This document shows, one piece after another, positions 43,489-52,360 of a DNA stretch of 64,000 nucleotides. Source of the stretch: Brumimicrobium sp035497735 (lineage in GTDB: Bacteria; Bacteroidota; Bacteroidia; Flavobacteriales_D; Crocinitomicaceae); the NCBI GenBank assembly GCA_035497735.1, contig DATJCX010000047.1, forward strand, positions 62,001 through 126,000, given 5' to 3'. The notes under the pieces were generated by a model. That model saw only the letters and a list, made by a program, of their open reading frames with translations. It did not search any database and was not told the DNA's origin. Position numbers and translations under genes: made by a program. The first letter of the stretch is position 1. The number at the start of each line of letters is the position of its first letter.

Positions 43489-43680
43489 ATGATTAATCGA
43501 CATGTGATAGCACTTAACCGTTTACTTTTAGCTCAAGAGCAATTGTTGAAGCGCAAAAGAGTAACCTCAAGTTCAATAAGTAATGATCAGGTAAATGAGA
43601 TTATGGACTATGTGCGAAAGTATCCGCAGAAGAAGATCAAGCATGAATCTTTGTTTACTTGCGGTTTCTCAAAGAATTAA
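43489..43680 (+). CDS. small hypothetical protein
   Basis: 63 residues, helical and basic (NRLLLAQEQLLKRKRVTSSSI, EIMDYVRKYPQKKIKHES), no family recognised. Evidence that it is real: ATG start, normal amino-acid balance, and a strong terminator 45 bp after its stop codon that would otherwise have no gene to serve. It lies 142 bp after the previous orphan on the same strand. A short transcript without translation is the alternative. Confidence 0.5.
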   Translation: MINRHVIALNRLLLAQEQLLKRKRVTSSSISNDQVNEIMDYVRKYPQKKIKHESLFTCGFSKN

Positions 43681-43725
43681 ATTGAATTAAGCTTTTATTT
43701 TTGGTTTATAGTTTTGTTTTAAGTG

Positions 43726-43775
43726 AGCCATGAATTGATGAACGTATATTGTTCTTCACTTCATGGCTTTTTTTG
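43726..43775 (+). terminator. long imperfect terminator hairpin
   Basis: AGCCATGAA / TTCATGGCT makes a perfect 9-bp base, extended by TGATGAAC / GTTCTTCA with few mismatches to a 7-nt loop, then a seven-T tract. It should end transcripts of the 63-residue ORF. Confidence 0.88.
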
Positions 43776-44191
43776 TTGCTATAAATCATACTGCGCAAAA
43801 GGTAGGGCTGGTCAATAGTCGTAAGTCTTCCTTGTGAATTACACCATTTGTTGATTAACTATCCTTTCCATCCTTCTATTTTTCTATCTCCTGGTCTATT
43901 TTCGCCGTCTTTACTGATGACTTTCTTTGGTGTAGGTAGGGAGTGTGATTTGTGATTGGGTAGAAACGGCTGTGAATACATTGATTAGAAGGGTAGAAGT
44001 GGTAAAGATTGGAAAACGTCACGTTTTACTGATGGTAAATTGTGACAGAGAGAGTTTAGCCGATAATGAGGCAGTATTCTTTTGTGTCAATTTAATATCT
44101 ATCTAAGGAGTAAGTGGAGTATTGAGAGTTTGCCGTTCCTTTTTATTAATATTATTTCCTTTTCCGCTAGTTCGTAGTTGATTTTCCAATG
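43776..44191 (+). other. gene-free spacer before the XRE gene
   Basis: About 415 bp with no supported ORF on either strand and somewhat higher GC than nearby spacers. One hairpin is visible at 44018-44046 (GTCACGTTTTAC / GTAAATTGTGAC, 5-nt loop, two weak pairs), without a T tract. Nothing else was recognised; a decayed gene is possible. Confidence 0.4.
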
Positions 44192-44302
44192 TTTACAAAT
44201 GTAATGTAGTCTTCTATAAAATCTTTTACATTTGTAAATGTACACAAAAGTAAATTAATCTAATTTGTTTACATAAGTGGATAAAGTTTATTACATTTGT
44301 AC
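44192..44302. promoter_or_regulatory. TTACA-NN-TGTAA operator-like sites upstream of the XRE gene
   Basis: Palindromes or half palindromes at 44193-44204 (TTACAAATGTAA), 44226-44237 (TTACATTTGTAA), 44269-44280 (TTACATAAGTGG, half site) and 44291-44302 (TTACATTTGTAC). The last contains TACATTTG, a perfect -7 element at 44292-44299, 15 bp before the ATG. Binding there would block the promoter, as expected for autoregulation by the encoded HTH protein. Confidence 0.6.
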
Positions 44303-44314
44303 AAAACAGATCGT

Positions 44315-44725
44315 ATGTCAATTAGTGAAAGGTTACAAATGGTAATTAAAATGAACGGAATGACCAATGCTTCTTTTGCAGATGCAATTGGTGTACAGCG
44401 TTCTAGTATTTCTCACGTCTTGTCTGGTAGGAACAACCCTAGTGTTGATTTCATACAGAAGATATTAGACACTTTCCCTAAGGTCGATGCTAATTGGCTT
44501 GTGGCTGGAAGGAAGGTGGGTAGAGTAAGTGAAGTTGTTACAGATCCAGCGCCTGTTTTAACTGATTTAGTAGCTGAATCTAGTGTTGTTGAAGATGAAG
44601 AGCCTGCTCCGTATAATGTTCGCCCGTCAGTTAAAGCACCGGTCAAAGAGGGTACTGTTCGACAAGTTGCGAAAGTGGTTATCTTTTACAATGATGGAAC
44701 TTACGAGGAGGTTGGAAAGGGTTAG
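44315..44725 (+). CDS. XRE-type helix-turn-helix transcriptional regulator
   Basis: 136 residues. The N-terminal 60 form a Cro/CI-type HTH (SERLQMVIKMNGMTNASFADAIGV, then QRSSISHVLSGRNNPSVDFIQKIL). A disordered acidic-proline linker (about 70-110) leads to a short C-terminal segment, KVVIFYNDGTYEEVG, seen in many Bacteroidota regulators of this shape. I chose the ATG at 44315 because the longer frame's TTG at 44297 lies inside the -7 element. Four palindromes upstream suggest autoregulation. Its stop overlaps the convergent mnmA stop by four bases. Confidence 0.82.
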   Translation: MSISERLQMVIKMNGMTNASFADAIGVQRSSISHVLSGRNNPSVDFIQKILDTFPKVDANWLVAGRKVGRVSEVVTDPAPVLTDLVAESSVVEDEEPAPYNVRPSVKAPVKEGTVRQVAKVVIFYNDGTYEEVGKG

Positions 44726-45906
44726 GAAATAACTCCTGAACCTATTAGTTCACCGTTTTCAGCGTAAAATGCGCAAAACTGACCAGGAGTGATGCCTTTC
44801 TGTAATTGATCGAATAAAACATAAGTACTGTCGCCTTTAACGAGAACTGTTGCTGCTTGTAATGGTTGTCTATATCGTATTCTTACCAAAGTCTTTGTTG
44901 GCTCATTGTCATTGAACTTATTGTTTAGATTAGCAAAGTTTAATGTTTGATTATCAATTTTTAACGCCCATCTATTCAAACCCTTGTGTGCATCTGTTTG
45001 ACCGCTGTAAACCAAGTTATTTGCCGTATCTGTGTGTACCACAAAAGATGGATTTGGACGTCCGCCGATCTGCAATCCTTTTCTTTGTCCTATGGTATAG
45101 AAATGTGCGCCTTGGTGTTGTGCTACTTCAATTCCATCTGCTTCGTTGAAGTGGAAGGGTGTTGTTAACTCTTCTATGTGGTCAAAGTCAACTGGTGTTT
45201 GGTGATAAGCAACTAAACTCGGGAAGTCGTCTGCTATTTCAATGACTTTACCTTGCTTTGCTTTTAATTGTTGTTGTAAAAACTCTGGTAAACTGACTTT
45301 TCCAACGAAGCAAAGCCCTTGTGAGTCTTTCTTATCAGCTGTTACAAGGTCTAGTTCTTTGGCTATTTTTCTAACTTCAGACTTGTCTAGATGTCCGATT
45401 GGGAATAAAGAACGTTGTAATTGGTCCTGATTGATTTGACATAGAAAATAAGATTGATCTTTATTGTTGTCGATACCAGCATATAAACTAGCTGTTCCGT
45501 CTTCATTGTCGATTCTACGGCAGTAATGTCCGGTTGCAACATAGTCGGCGCCTAACTCCAAGGCATGCTTTAAGAATACGTCAAATTTGATTTCTCTATT
45601 ACATAAGACGTCGGGGTTGGGAGTGCGACCTTTTGAATATTCATCAAACATGTAGTCAACAATCCTTTCCTTGTATTCTTTGCTTAAATCGATTACTTGA
45701 AAGGGAATGCCTAGTTTATCAGCTACTAATAGCGCATCATTTGAATCATCAATCCAAGGACATTCATCAGATAGGGTAACGGTTTCGTCATGCCAATTAC
45801 GCATAAAAAGGCCGATAACTTCGTATCCTTGCTCTTGAAGTAAGTGAGCAGTGACACTTGAATCAACTCCACCAGATAAACCAACAACTACACGTTTCAT
45901 ATTCAT
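44722..45906 (-). CDS. mnmA: tRNA 2-thiouridylase MnmA
   Basis: 394-residue cytoplasmic enzyme that thiolates U34 of tRNAs for Lys, Glu and Gln. The PP-loop SGGVDSSV at about 11-18 activates the base with ATP; the catalytic cysteines are in NPDVLCNREIKF and SQGLCFVGK, and YTIGQRKGLQIGG is a family signature. A second ATG two codons in (45900) is equally possible as start. A TAATTTTG box at 45928-45921 on this strand is a plausible -7 element. It is convergent with and overlaps the XRE gene by 4 bp. Confidence 0.95.
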   Translation of the reverse strand: MNMKRVVVGLSGGVDSSVTAHLLQEQGYEVIGLFMRNWHDETVTLSDECPWIDDSNDALLVADKLGIPFQVIDLSKEYKERIVDYMFDEYSKGRTPNPDVLCNREIKFDVFLKHALELGADYVATGHYCRRIDNEDGTASLYAGIDNNKDQSYFLCQINQDQLQRSLFPIGHLDKSEVRKIAKELDLVTADKKDSQGLCFVGKVSLPEFLQQQLKAKQGKVIEIADDFPSLVAYHQTPVDFDHIEELTTPFHFNEADGIEVAQHQGAHFYTIGQRKGLQIGGRPNPSFVVHTDTANNLVYSGQTDAHKGLNRWALKIDNQTLNFANLNNKFNDNEPTKTLVRIRYRQPLQAATVLVKGDSTYVLFDQLQKGITPGQFCAFYAENGELIGSGVIS

Positions 45907-46386
45907 ATATTTTCAGAATGCAAAATTACTTTATTTTTTCTTTATAACCTAAGTTCTATTTGTCAAATGAGTTTTATCGAGAAAGTATGATTGTTTACAT
46001 ATTTCATTCGCTAATTAGTTACAAATGTTAAACGGCTTATACTTCTATAATAATAACTGTTTACATAAGTTAACCTTTGATTAATTTATTTATGTCTTAA
46101 TGTATACAAATGTAAATCGGCTATTCACTCTTATGTTCTAATAAATAAAACACTTGCTTGACTAGTTTGTTCTCTTGTGGTTGTCAATTTTGATTTATTC
46201 TTTTCTAATTTCTATTAAAATAAAGTAAACTATTTTCTACTATTTCTATACGCTGGATAATTTTTATTGCTGTGTATTTTGGTGTTTTTTGATAATTTAA
46301 CGTATTGACTGTAGCTTATTTTATGATTAAATAGTAGTTTGGCTTATTATTGGTAGTGTGTTTTCTTTATTTGACTATTAAAAAAT
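45907..46386. promoter_or_regulatory. gene-free AT-rich spacer with more TTACA-type sites
   Basis: About 480 bp without a gene. Sites related to those before the XRE gene: TTTACATA half site at 45994-46001, TTACAAATGTTAA at 46019-46031, TTACATAAGTTAA at 46061-46073, and ATACAAATGTAA at 46104-46115. The 13-base word TGTTTACATAAGT occurs identically at 46058-46070 and at 44266-44278. Beyond 46120 nothing is recognised. Confidence 0.5.
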
Positions 46387-46394
46387 TAAATTTG
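46387..46394 (+). promoter_or_regulatory. -7 element of the carboxypeptidase-like-domain gene
   Basis: TAAATTTG, a perfect -7 match 25 bp before the ATG. No -33 TTG at standard spacing. Confidence 0.45.
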
Positions 46395-46419
46395 TACAAA
46401 CACCAAACGGTTATTTACG

Positions 46420-47133
46420 ATGAAATACTATTTAATCTATTTTTTTATCTTTCTTTCTACAGGTGTTTTTGCGCAATGTGATGAAATTTACTTAAAAGGT
46501 AAAGTTGTCGATACCTCTATGATGCAGAGTTACTATAATCTTATGGTGATCAATCAAACAACTAAACAAGGTGTTTATGGTCGACCGAATGGAGAGTTCT
46601 CTGTTTATGTTCGTCCTGGTGATAGGATTGGTTTTTCTGTTAAAGGTTATGAAAATAAATTCATTGAGATTCCTCAAACTGATAAATGTTCAATGGATAC
46701 GATTATTTATTTAAGTTATAGACTTCAGCAATATGAAGAGGTGGTGGTTTATCCTATTAAAACCTTGGAACAAATAAAAGAGGAAAGAGAAGCTTTGAGT
46801 CAGCGAGAGACTAGAACAGTTACTGGTATAAATGCTTTTTCGAGTCCAATTACCTTTTTATACGAACGTTTCAGTAAAAGAGCTAAGTCGATTCGAAAAG
46901 TGTCTGAAATGAAGCATCAGGATGAATTGAATGCTGTATTAAAGAGTTTGCTGCGTACTTATGTTTCTTACGACGTAACTTATCTGGAAGAGGAGAACTT
47001 TACGGCTTTTATTGATTTCTTGAATATAGATGAACATTTCTTAAAGACTGCTTCTGATTATGAGTTAACCTTATATATACAAGGGAAATTGGAGCATTAT
47101 AAACAATTGCATCCAGAATTGTTTAGGCAATAA
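46420..47133 (+). CDS. exported protein with carboxypeptidase-D-like regulatory domain
   Basis: 237 residues. Signal peptide about 1-18 (ending TGVFAQ). Residues 24-100 form a CarboxypepD_reg-like beta-sandwich (LKGKVVDTSMMQSYYNLMVIN, RPNGEFSVYVRPGDRIGFSVKGY), then a helical C-terminal part (about 120-237) with SPITFLYERFSKRAKSIRKV. This two-part form is widespread in Bacteroidota without known function; it is probably periplasmic or outer-membrane associated. Confidence 0.75.
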   Translation: MKYYLIYFFIFLSTGVFAQCDEIYLKGKVVDTSMMQSYYNLMVINQTTKQGVYGRPNGEFSVYVRPGDRIGFSVKGYENKFIEIPQTDKCSMDTIIYLSYRLQQYEEVVVYPIKTLEQIKEEREALSQRETRTVTGINAFSSPITFLYERFSKRAKSIRKVSEMKHQDELNAVLKSLLRTYVSYDVTYLEEENFTAFIDFLNIDEHFLKTASDYELTLYIQGKLEHYKQLHPELFRQ

Positions 47134-47278
47134 ATAAGTAGATACATGGTAATAGATCTTTTTTGTTTTGAAAAAATAGCGTAAGGAAGTAAAGGGTTAT
47201 AGTAATTCCTAATTACTACTCTATAGGAATAGGCCTTTTATGCATGGATAAAAAAACTGTGAAATTAAATACGAGTGC

Positions 47279-47698
47279 TTACTCTTCGTCACTGCGTTTT
47301 CTTCTTGACCGTAATACACGTTTTCCTTCTGCTGCTGTACCTGTATTTGTTTTTGGAGTATAATTAGAAGTATTGTTATCGTTATTTCTACTAGGATAAG
47401 CTTTTTTGAAACCTGGTTTTGGTTTGAAAGTATCTTCCTTTTTAACGCGCTGATCTTTAGGGGTAGCTATTTTGATATCTAAAGCTCGTCCACCAACATC
47501 CATTCCGTTTAATGCTTGAATTGCAGCGATGGCTTCCGAACTGTTTTCCATTTCGACATAACCATAACCTTTGGATTTCTTCGTTTTGTTATCATATACA
47601 ACATGCGCATATGTAACAGCTCCAAATTGTGAAAAAGTGGCTTGTAAATCTTCGGATGTAATACCGAAATCTAAGTTTGCAACAAATATATTTATCAT
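47279..47698 (-). CDS. RRM-type RNA-binding protein
   Basis: 139 residues with one RNA recognition motif in the first 80: RNP2 IFVANLDF at 4-11 and RNP1 SKGYGYVEM near 42-50, with G and aromatic Y in place of the second F. The basic, Asn/Lys-rich tail (about 85-139) ends in RSRRKRSDEE and is likely disordered. Such short RRM proteins are abundant in Bacteroidota and bind single-stranded RNA as post-transcriptional regulators. Confidence 0.93.
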   Translation of the reverse strand: MINIFVANLDFGITSEDLQATFSQFGAVTYAHVVYDNKTKKSKGYGYVEMENSSEAIAAIQALNGMDVGGRALDIKIATPKDQRVKKEDTFKPKPGFKKAYPSRNNDNNTSNYTPKTNTGTAAEGKRVLRSRRKRSDEE

Positions 47699-47863
47699 GT
47701 CAAATATTTATAGTAGGATTAGCATTTTATTTAATAGCTTTTAATTTTGCAAGTAATATTATTACGACGTAAATATATGGTAAAAATTCATGTATAAAAA
47801 CTTTTACCTTATAATTTATTCAATTTACGCAATAGTTTCAAGGGAACTAAGAGGAAGAGATTG

Positions 47864-48598
47864 TTATAAAGACATTATGTCTTTAAACCTAATAGCTTGT
47901 CTTCTCGATATTTCAATGTCCTGATTGTTGGATAATTTAACCTTTAATCCACCGTTAAACCAGTTTTCAATCTCCACGATACTGTGTAAGTTAATCAAGT
48001 ATTTTCTATTCGCGCGAAAGAAATCTTCTGTAGAAAGTCGCTCTTCAAGTGAATTCAAGCTTCGTAAAATCATCGGTTTCTTATTGTCAAAGTAAACTCT
48101 AACGTAATTTCCTTGACTCTCAAAGAAGTTCACTTCACTTAGTTTAGGAAAGTAACATTTTTCTCCGTCTTTGATAAAAACACGGTCCTCAATGGTAAGT
48201 TTTCGATCTTCTCTTGCATTTGAAACAGTGGAAAAGAACTCATCGTCAGGGTCGTTTTTAACTTTATCTAAAGCGTCCTTTAATCGTGTTGGTTCAATTG
48301 GTTTTAAAAGATAATCCAAAGCATTTACCTTAAAGGCTTCTAATGCATATTCATCATACGCGGAGGTGAAGATAACCTTTGGGATTTCTGTTAGCTTTTT
48401 TAACATTTCAAAGCCGTTCATCTCAGGCATCTGAATATCTAAAAAGATTAAATCTGGCTTTAATTTCTCAATTACCTTGACTCCTTCTATTCCATTACTT
48501 GCTTCTCCAACAATTGTTAGAGTGCTTCCGTAATCTTTTAATAGATGCTTTAGCTCTTCTCTAGCTAATCTTTCGTCATCAATGATTATTACTTTCAT
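47864..48598 (-). CDS. LytTR-family response regulator
   Basis: 244 residues. Receiver domain 1-115 with acidic pocket D7-D8, phospho-acceptor D54 in IFLDIQMP, and the K of LLKPIEP; C-terminal LytTR DNA-binding domain about 145-244 (ESQGNYVRVYF, RSLNSLEERL, FFRANRKYLINLHSIVEIE). The gene overlaps the upstream kinase gene by 20 bp, so they are translationally coupled and almost surely partners. Confidence 0.93.
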   Translation of the reverse strand: MKVIIIDDERLAREELKHLLKDYGSTLTIVGEASNGIEGVKVIEKLKPDLIFLDIQMPEMNGFEMLKKLTEIPKVIFTSAYDEYALEAFKVNALDYLLKPIEPTRLKDALDKVKNDPDDEFFSTVSNAREDRKLTIEDRVFIKDGEKCYFPKLSEVNFFESQGNYVRVYFDNKKPMILRSLNSLEERLSTEDFFRANRKYLINLHSIVEIENWFNGGLKVKLSNNQDIEISRRQAIRFKDIMSL

Positions 48599-49649
48599 GT
48601 TTTAATTGATTTAAATGTTTTTCATTAATCCAAATGTAAGATCTGACTTTTTCTTCTTCTTTTAACTCTTCCATTGAAAATCCTGCTTCTTCACCATAAA
48701 GGATTTGCAGCCTTCTTTTGGTGTTAAAAACTCCAATTCCAGTATCTACATCGTCTGAAATAGTACCATCATTTATAACTTCTATTATTAACTTTTCGTC
48801 AATATAATGAATTTTTATTAAAATATCACGTGGATTTGAGGATTTAGAAATTCCATGTTTAATGGCGTTCTCCACCATTCCTTGTATAATAAAAGGCGGA
48901 ATGGTTACGGATTCTGAAACTTGACTATCGATTGTATAATTTAATCTTTCTTCAAATCTTATTTTCTCTAATTCTAAATATTCATTCACCAATTTAAGTT
49001 CCTCTTGCATGGTGATGGAGGTTTTCTTTCCTAATACTAAAGAACTTCTTAGTAAACTTGATAGCGTTGTTATTGCAGTTTTAGCGGATGGTGGATCTAT
49101 CTCTATTAAGGCTCTGATGTTGTTTAAAGAATTAAATAGAAAGTGTGGATTTAATTGGTCACGCAGTGCTTTTAATTCGTTTTGACTTTGTGTGGTTTGT
49201 AGCTGAAGGTTGTGTAATTCCTGGATATGTGATTTTCTAAATAAATGATTGGCAAGGTAAACGGATGACCATAAGATAAGGAAAATAGAGTAGAGGATAA
49301 CGTTTATAAGAAAGGCTCCAAAATTAGGGAGTTCTTCTTTAAAGATAAACCAATTTAGGAGGACTAAAAAGGAAATTAAGGCCGTTGCTAGGGTAATGAT
49401 AAGAATGAGAATTCTTAATATTAAAACAGGCATGGGAAGGTCAAACCAGTTTCTTCGAATAAAAATTACTCGAATACTGTGGGAACTGAGAATGAGTGCT
49501 ATAAATATTTCTACGGTTTGAACCAAAGTTCTAAATGAATAACCTTCTTGCAATACATTCGCAGTACCTATAATAGCACTGATGAACCCCCAAGCGGAAA
49601 GCTGTATAATCCAATAGATTAAATTTATATTACTTGTTTTTGAAACCAT
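48579..49649 (-). CDS. LytS-like sensor histidine kinase
   Basis: 356 residues, inner membrane. Four hydrophobic helices (about 10-30, 44-63, 74-100, 111-134), a short coiled coil, then a His_kinase domain with the phospho-acceptor H169 in LNPHFLFNSLNN and an HATPase with PFIIQGMVENAIKHGI and GIGVFNTKRRL. No extracellular sensor domain is large enough to name a signal. Partner regulator follows with 20-bp overlap. Confidence 0.92.
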   Translation of the reverse strand: MVSKTSNINLIYWIIQLSAWGFISAIIGTANVLQEGYSFRTLVQTVEIFIALILSSHSIRVIFIRRNWFDLPMPVLILRILILIITLATALISFLVLLNWFIFKEELPNFGAFLINVILYSIFLILWSSVYLANHLFRKSHIQELHNLQLQTTQSQNELKALRDQLNPHFLFNSLNNIRALIEIDPPSAKTAITTLSSLLRSSLVLGKKTSITMQEELKLVNEYLELEKIRFEERLNYTIDSQVSESVTIPPFIIQGMVENAIKHGISKSSNPRDILIKIHYIDEKLIIEVINDGTISDDVDTGIGVFNTKRRLQILYGEEAGFSMEELKEEEKVRSYIWINEKHLNQLKHESNNH

Positions 49650-49751
49650 TATTGTCTTCAGTGTTAACTCCCTAAAGTATGATTTTTGATTATTATCGTG
49701 CTTATTACTTTTGTTAAATTTTAAACTTAGGGTATAAAATTAGTATTAAAG

Positions 49752-49782
49752 TTGAATAAATAATATTAGGTGAGTATCTTTG
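49752..49782 (+). promoter_or_regulatory. promoter of the TonB-dependent receptor gene
   Basis: TTG (49752-49754), a 20-bp spacer, then TATCTTTG (49775-49782), matching both elements of the Bacteroidota promoter, 35 bp before the ATG. Confidence 0.7.
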
Positions 49783-49817
49783 TTGCTTTATTCACCGTAT
49801 TTTAAGCTATCCGTACA

Positions 49818-52268
49818 ATGCGTCATTTTATTTTCTTTTTTCCGTTCACTTTATTTTTACTTGCAAGTTCACTCGTTTTTGGTCAAACAAATGTCGGACA
49901 ACTTTCTGTACAAGTTCAAAGTAATAAAGGGGAGTTTATCGAGTTTTCTAATCTTAGATTGTTCTCTAAAGCTGACTCTTCTGCTATTTTAGGTGGTTAT
50001 TCCGATGAGAAAGGTAGAATTGAAATAAAAAATATTCCGCTGGGTGCTTATTATGGTGTGATTACATTTTTTGGCTTTGAAGATTATTATACAAAAAGTC
50101 TCGAAATTTCTAACAAGAATCTAAAGGTTAATCTGGGAACTGTTTATCTAACGCCTATACAAAGTCAAGAGTTTGAAGAGGTGGTGATTGTTGGAAAGGA
50201 AAAGGCGCTGATGGAATCGAGTATCGATAAGCGTACTTATAATGTTGATAAAGACATGACGTCAATCGGAGGTGATGTGACGGATGTTTTAAATAATATT
50301 CCTTCTGTTGAAGTGGATAATGATGGGAATGTTTCGCTGAGAGGGAATGGAAGTGTGACGATTTTAATCGACGGGAGAGAAAGTGTTCTGTCAAGCGGTG
50401 ATGGTGCGCTAAATGGTATTCCTGCAAGTGCAATTGAGCGTATTGAGGTGGTTACGAATCCTTCTGCTAAGTATAATCCGGAAGGAACTGCTGGGGTGAT
50501 TAATATCGTATTGAAAAAACAACAGCTACGTGGTTTTAATGGAAATGTTCAGTTAACTGCAGCGACAAGGAATTTGTATAATATAAGTACTGGTTTCAAT
50601 TTAAGAAGAGAGAAGTTTAACTTATTTGGAAATTATTCTTTCCGTTATGCAGAAAGTGCTGCCAATACCATTAAGAGACGTGTTTCAACTGCTAGTGATA
50701 CTACTGAAACAATTCTTCAGGATAGGATAGGTGCCAACTTTTCAAATACACATACGGCTAATATAGGAATGGACTTTTTCTTAAAGGAAAATCAGGTATT
50801 GGGCTTATCTGCTAGTGGTTCCTTCTCTGATCGTGACTTGGGCGCATTGCAGAAGAATAGACTTTTAGAAGATGACGCGATGCTTTATTATTGGAATAGA
50901 GATATCAGTGAATTGCAAATTCGCCGTTCTATGGATTTTAATGCCAATTATAAGTTGGATTTTAAAGATGGTAACGGAAACTTAATGGTAACTGCAACAG
51001 AATCTTTAGGTGATAGAGACTTCGTTGGTGATTATGAAGAACTGTATTACGATTCTGCTGATGATTCGCCTATCAGTGATAGAAATAGAACACACAAGCA
51101 AAATAAATACAATACCAACTCAAAATTTACTCTGAATGCTGACTTAGTGCGTAGTATAAATGAGAAAATGAAATATGAAACCGGTTTGGAAGCGAGAATA
51201 AATCGTCTGAATGAAACAAACTTTGTTGAATTTTTCGATACAGTTACACAGCAAATTATTCCTGATGAGTCGGCAAATGATGAATTGATTTATAATGAAA
51301 ATATATTTTCTGCTTATGGAGTTTTTGCACATGATGTGGCTAAGCTATTTAAGTATCAAGTAGGACTGAGGCTAGAGCAAGCATTTATAAACCCTGAATT
51401 CTTGGCTTCGAATCAGACTTTCAAATATCAATACTTTAATTTCTTCCCATCTGTTCACTTGGTGTTTGGAGATGACGATAAGGGACGTTATTTTGCTAGT
51501 TATAGTAGGAGAATCAACAGACCCTCACCATGGAACTTAAATCCATTCTCTGATTATGATGACCCGTTAAATCTGCGTGTTGGTAATCCTGCTTTGCGTC
51601 CTGAATTTATTAATTCTATAGAAATAGGTTACGATAAGGGCTGGGAAAAAGGGAGTATCATGGGAACAGTTTACTTTAAGCAAATTCAAAATAAAATTCA
51701 AGGGATAATGCTCTATACAGAAGATGGTATTGGGATTAGAACCTTTGACAACATTGATGATAGTTACGAATACGGTGCAGAGGCTATCGCAACTTATTCA
51801 CCGTTTAGTTGGTGGAGAAATATGGTTTCTTTTAATGCCTATGAATCGCGTTTATCTGCGAATGTTCAAGGGGTGCAATTATCTTCAAAAGGGATTAACT
51901 GGGATGTTAAACTGAATATGACATTCTCCTTGTTTAACAATACGACAAACATTCAAATTAATGGACAGTATATGGCGCCAAGACAAACGGTGCAAGGAAC
52001 GTTTCATTTTAACAGAGGTTTTGATATTGGTATTACAAGAAGTTTGCTGAATAAAAACATTGTAATTGGATTAAAGCTTTCTGACATCTTTAATCAAAGA
52101 GGATTTAAGATGGTATCTGATGTGAATGGTATCAGTCAATCCAACAGTTTTAAAAGAACTTCAAGACGTTTACACTTTACTTTAAGTTATAAATTCGGTA
52201 ATTTAAAAGCGAAAGAAAAACCAATGGTGCCTAACTTTGAAGGGGGCGGAGGTGATATGATGGAATAA
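49818..52268 (+). CDS. TonB-dependent receptor-like outer-membrane beta-barrel protein
   Basis: 816 residues. Signal peptide 1-23 (ending SLVFGQ); a CarboxypepD_reg-like domain about 25-105; a plug domain about 125-220 with GDVTDVLNNIPSVEVDNDGNVSLRG and IERIEVVTNPSAKYNPEGTAGVINIVLKK; then a barrel rich in aromatic strands (FFPSVHLVFG, YFASYSRRINRPSPWNLNPF). This is the OMP_b-brl_3 type, one chain without a SusD partner. The C-terminus is a glycine-rich tail (FEGGGGDMME). Substrate unknown; siderophore or peptide uptake is a general possibility. It is divergent from the kinase-regulator pair, which might control it. Confidence 0.9.
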   Translation: MRHFIFFFPFTLFLLASSLVFGQTNVGQLSVQVQSNKGEFIEFSNLRLFSKADSSAILGGYSDEKGRIEIKNIPLGAYYGVITFFGFEDYYTKSLEISNKNLKVNLGTVYLTPIQSQEFEEVVIVGKEKALMESSIDKRTYNVDKDMTSIGGDVTDVLNNIPSVEVDNDGNVSLRGNGSVTILIDGRESVLSSGDGALNGIPASAIERIEVVTNPSAKYNPEGTAGVINIVLKKQQLRGFNGNVQLTAATRNLYNISTGFNLRREKFNLFGNYSFRYAESAANTIKRRVSTASDTTETILQDRIGANFSNTHTANIGMDFFLKENQVLGLSASGSFSDRDLGALQKNRLLEDDAMLYYWNRDISELQIRRSMDFNANYKLDFKDGNGNLMVTATESLGDRDFVGDYEELYYDSADDSPISDRNRTHKQNKYNTNSKFTLNADLVRSINEKMKYETGLEARINRLNETNFVEFFDTVTQQIIPDESANDELIYNENIFSAYGVFAHDVAKLFKYQVGLRLEQAFINPEFLASNQTFKYQYFNFFPSVHLVFGDDDKGRYFASYSRRINRPSPWNLNPFSDYDDPLNLRVGNPALRPEFINSIEIGYDKGWEKGSIMGTVYFKQIQNKIQGIMLYTEDGIGIRTFDNIDDSYEYGAEAIATYSPFSWWRNMVSFNAYESRLSANVQGVQLSSKGINWDVKLNMTFSLFNNTTNIQINGQYMAPRQTVQGTFHFNRGFDIGITRSLLNKNIVIGLKLSDIFNQRGFKMVSDVNGISQSNSFKRTSRRLHFTLSYKFGNLKAKEKPMVPNFEGGGGDMME

Positions 52269-52337
52269 TTTTATTATCTTATCGACCATGAAGTAGAAAA
52301 CGGCGGTTTTTAACTTTTAAATATCTTAATTTTCTAC

Positions 52338-52345
52338 TATTTTTG
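52338..52345 (+). promoter_or_regulatory. -7 element of the LYS1-like gene
   Basis: TATTTTTG, perfect -7 match 15 bp before the ATG; -33 partner not clear. Confidence 0.45.
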
Positions 52346-52360
52346 TAAAAACACTTTTAT

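Noticed and set aside
44297..44314. TTG at 44297 as start of the XRE gene
   Set aside because: It lies inside the -7 element; the ATG at 44315 fits the HTH domain start.
44193..46115. The palindromes as nothing but -7 boxes
   Set aside because: Several do contain TACATTTG, but the two-sided symmetry and a repeated 13-mer on both flanks of mnmA are more than a promoter box needs. The point stays open.
49780..49992. 70-codon open frame overlapping the receptor start
   Set aside because: It is out of frame with the receptor signal peptide and domain, which fully explain the DNA.
50155..50433. 92-codon minus-strand frame rich in His and Leu
   Set aside because: Shadow of the receptor plug domain; composition is an artefact of the complementary strand.
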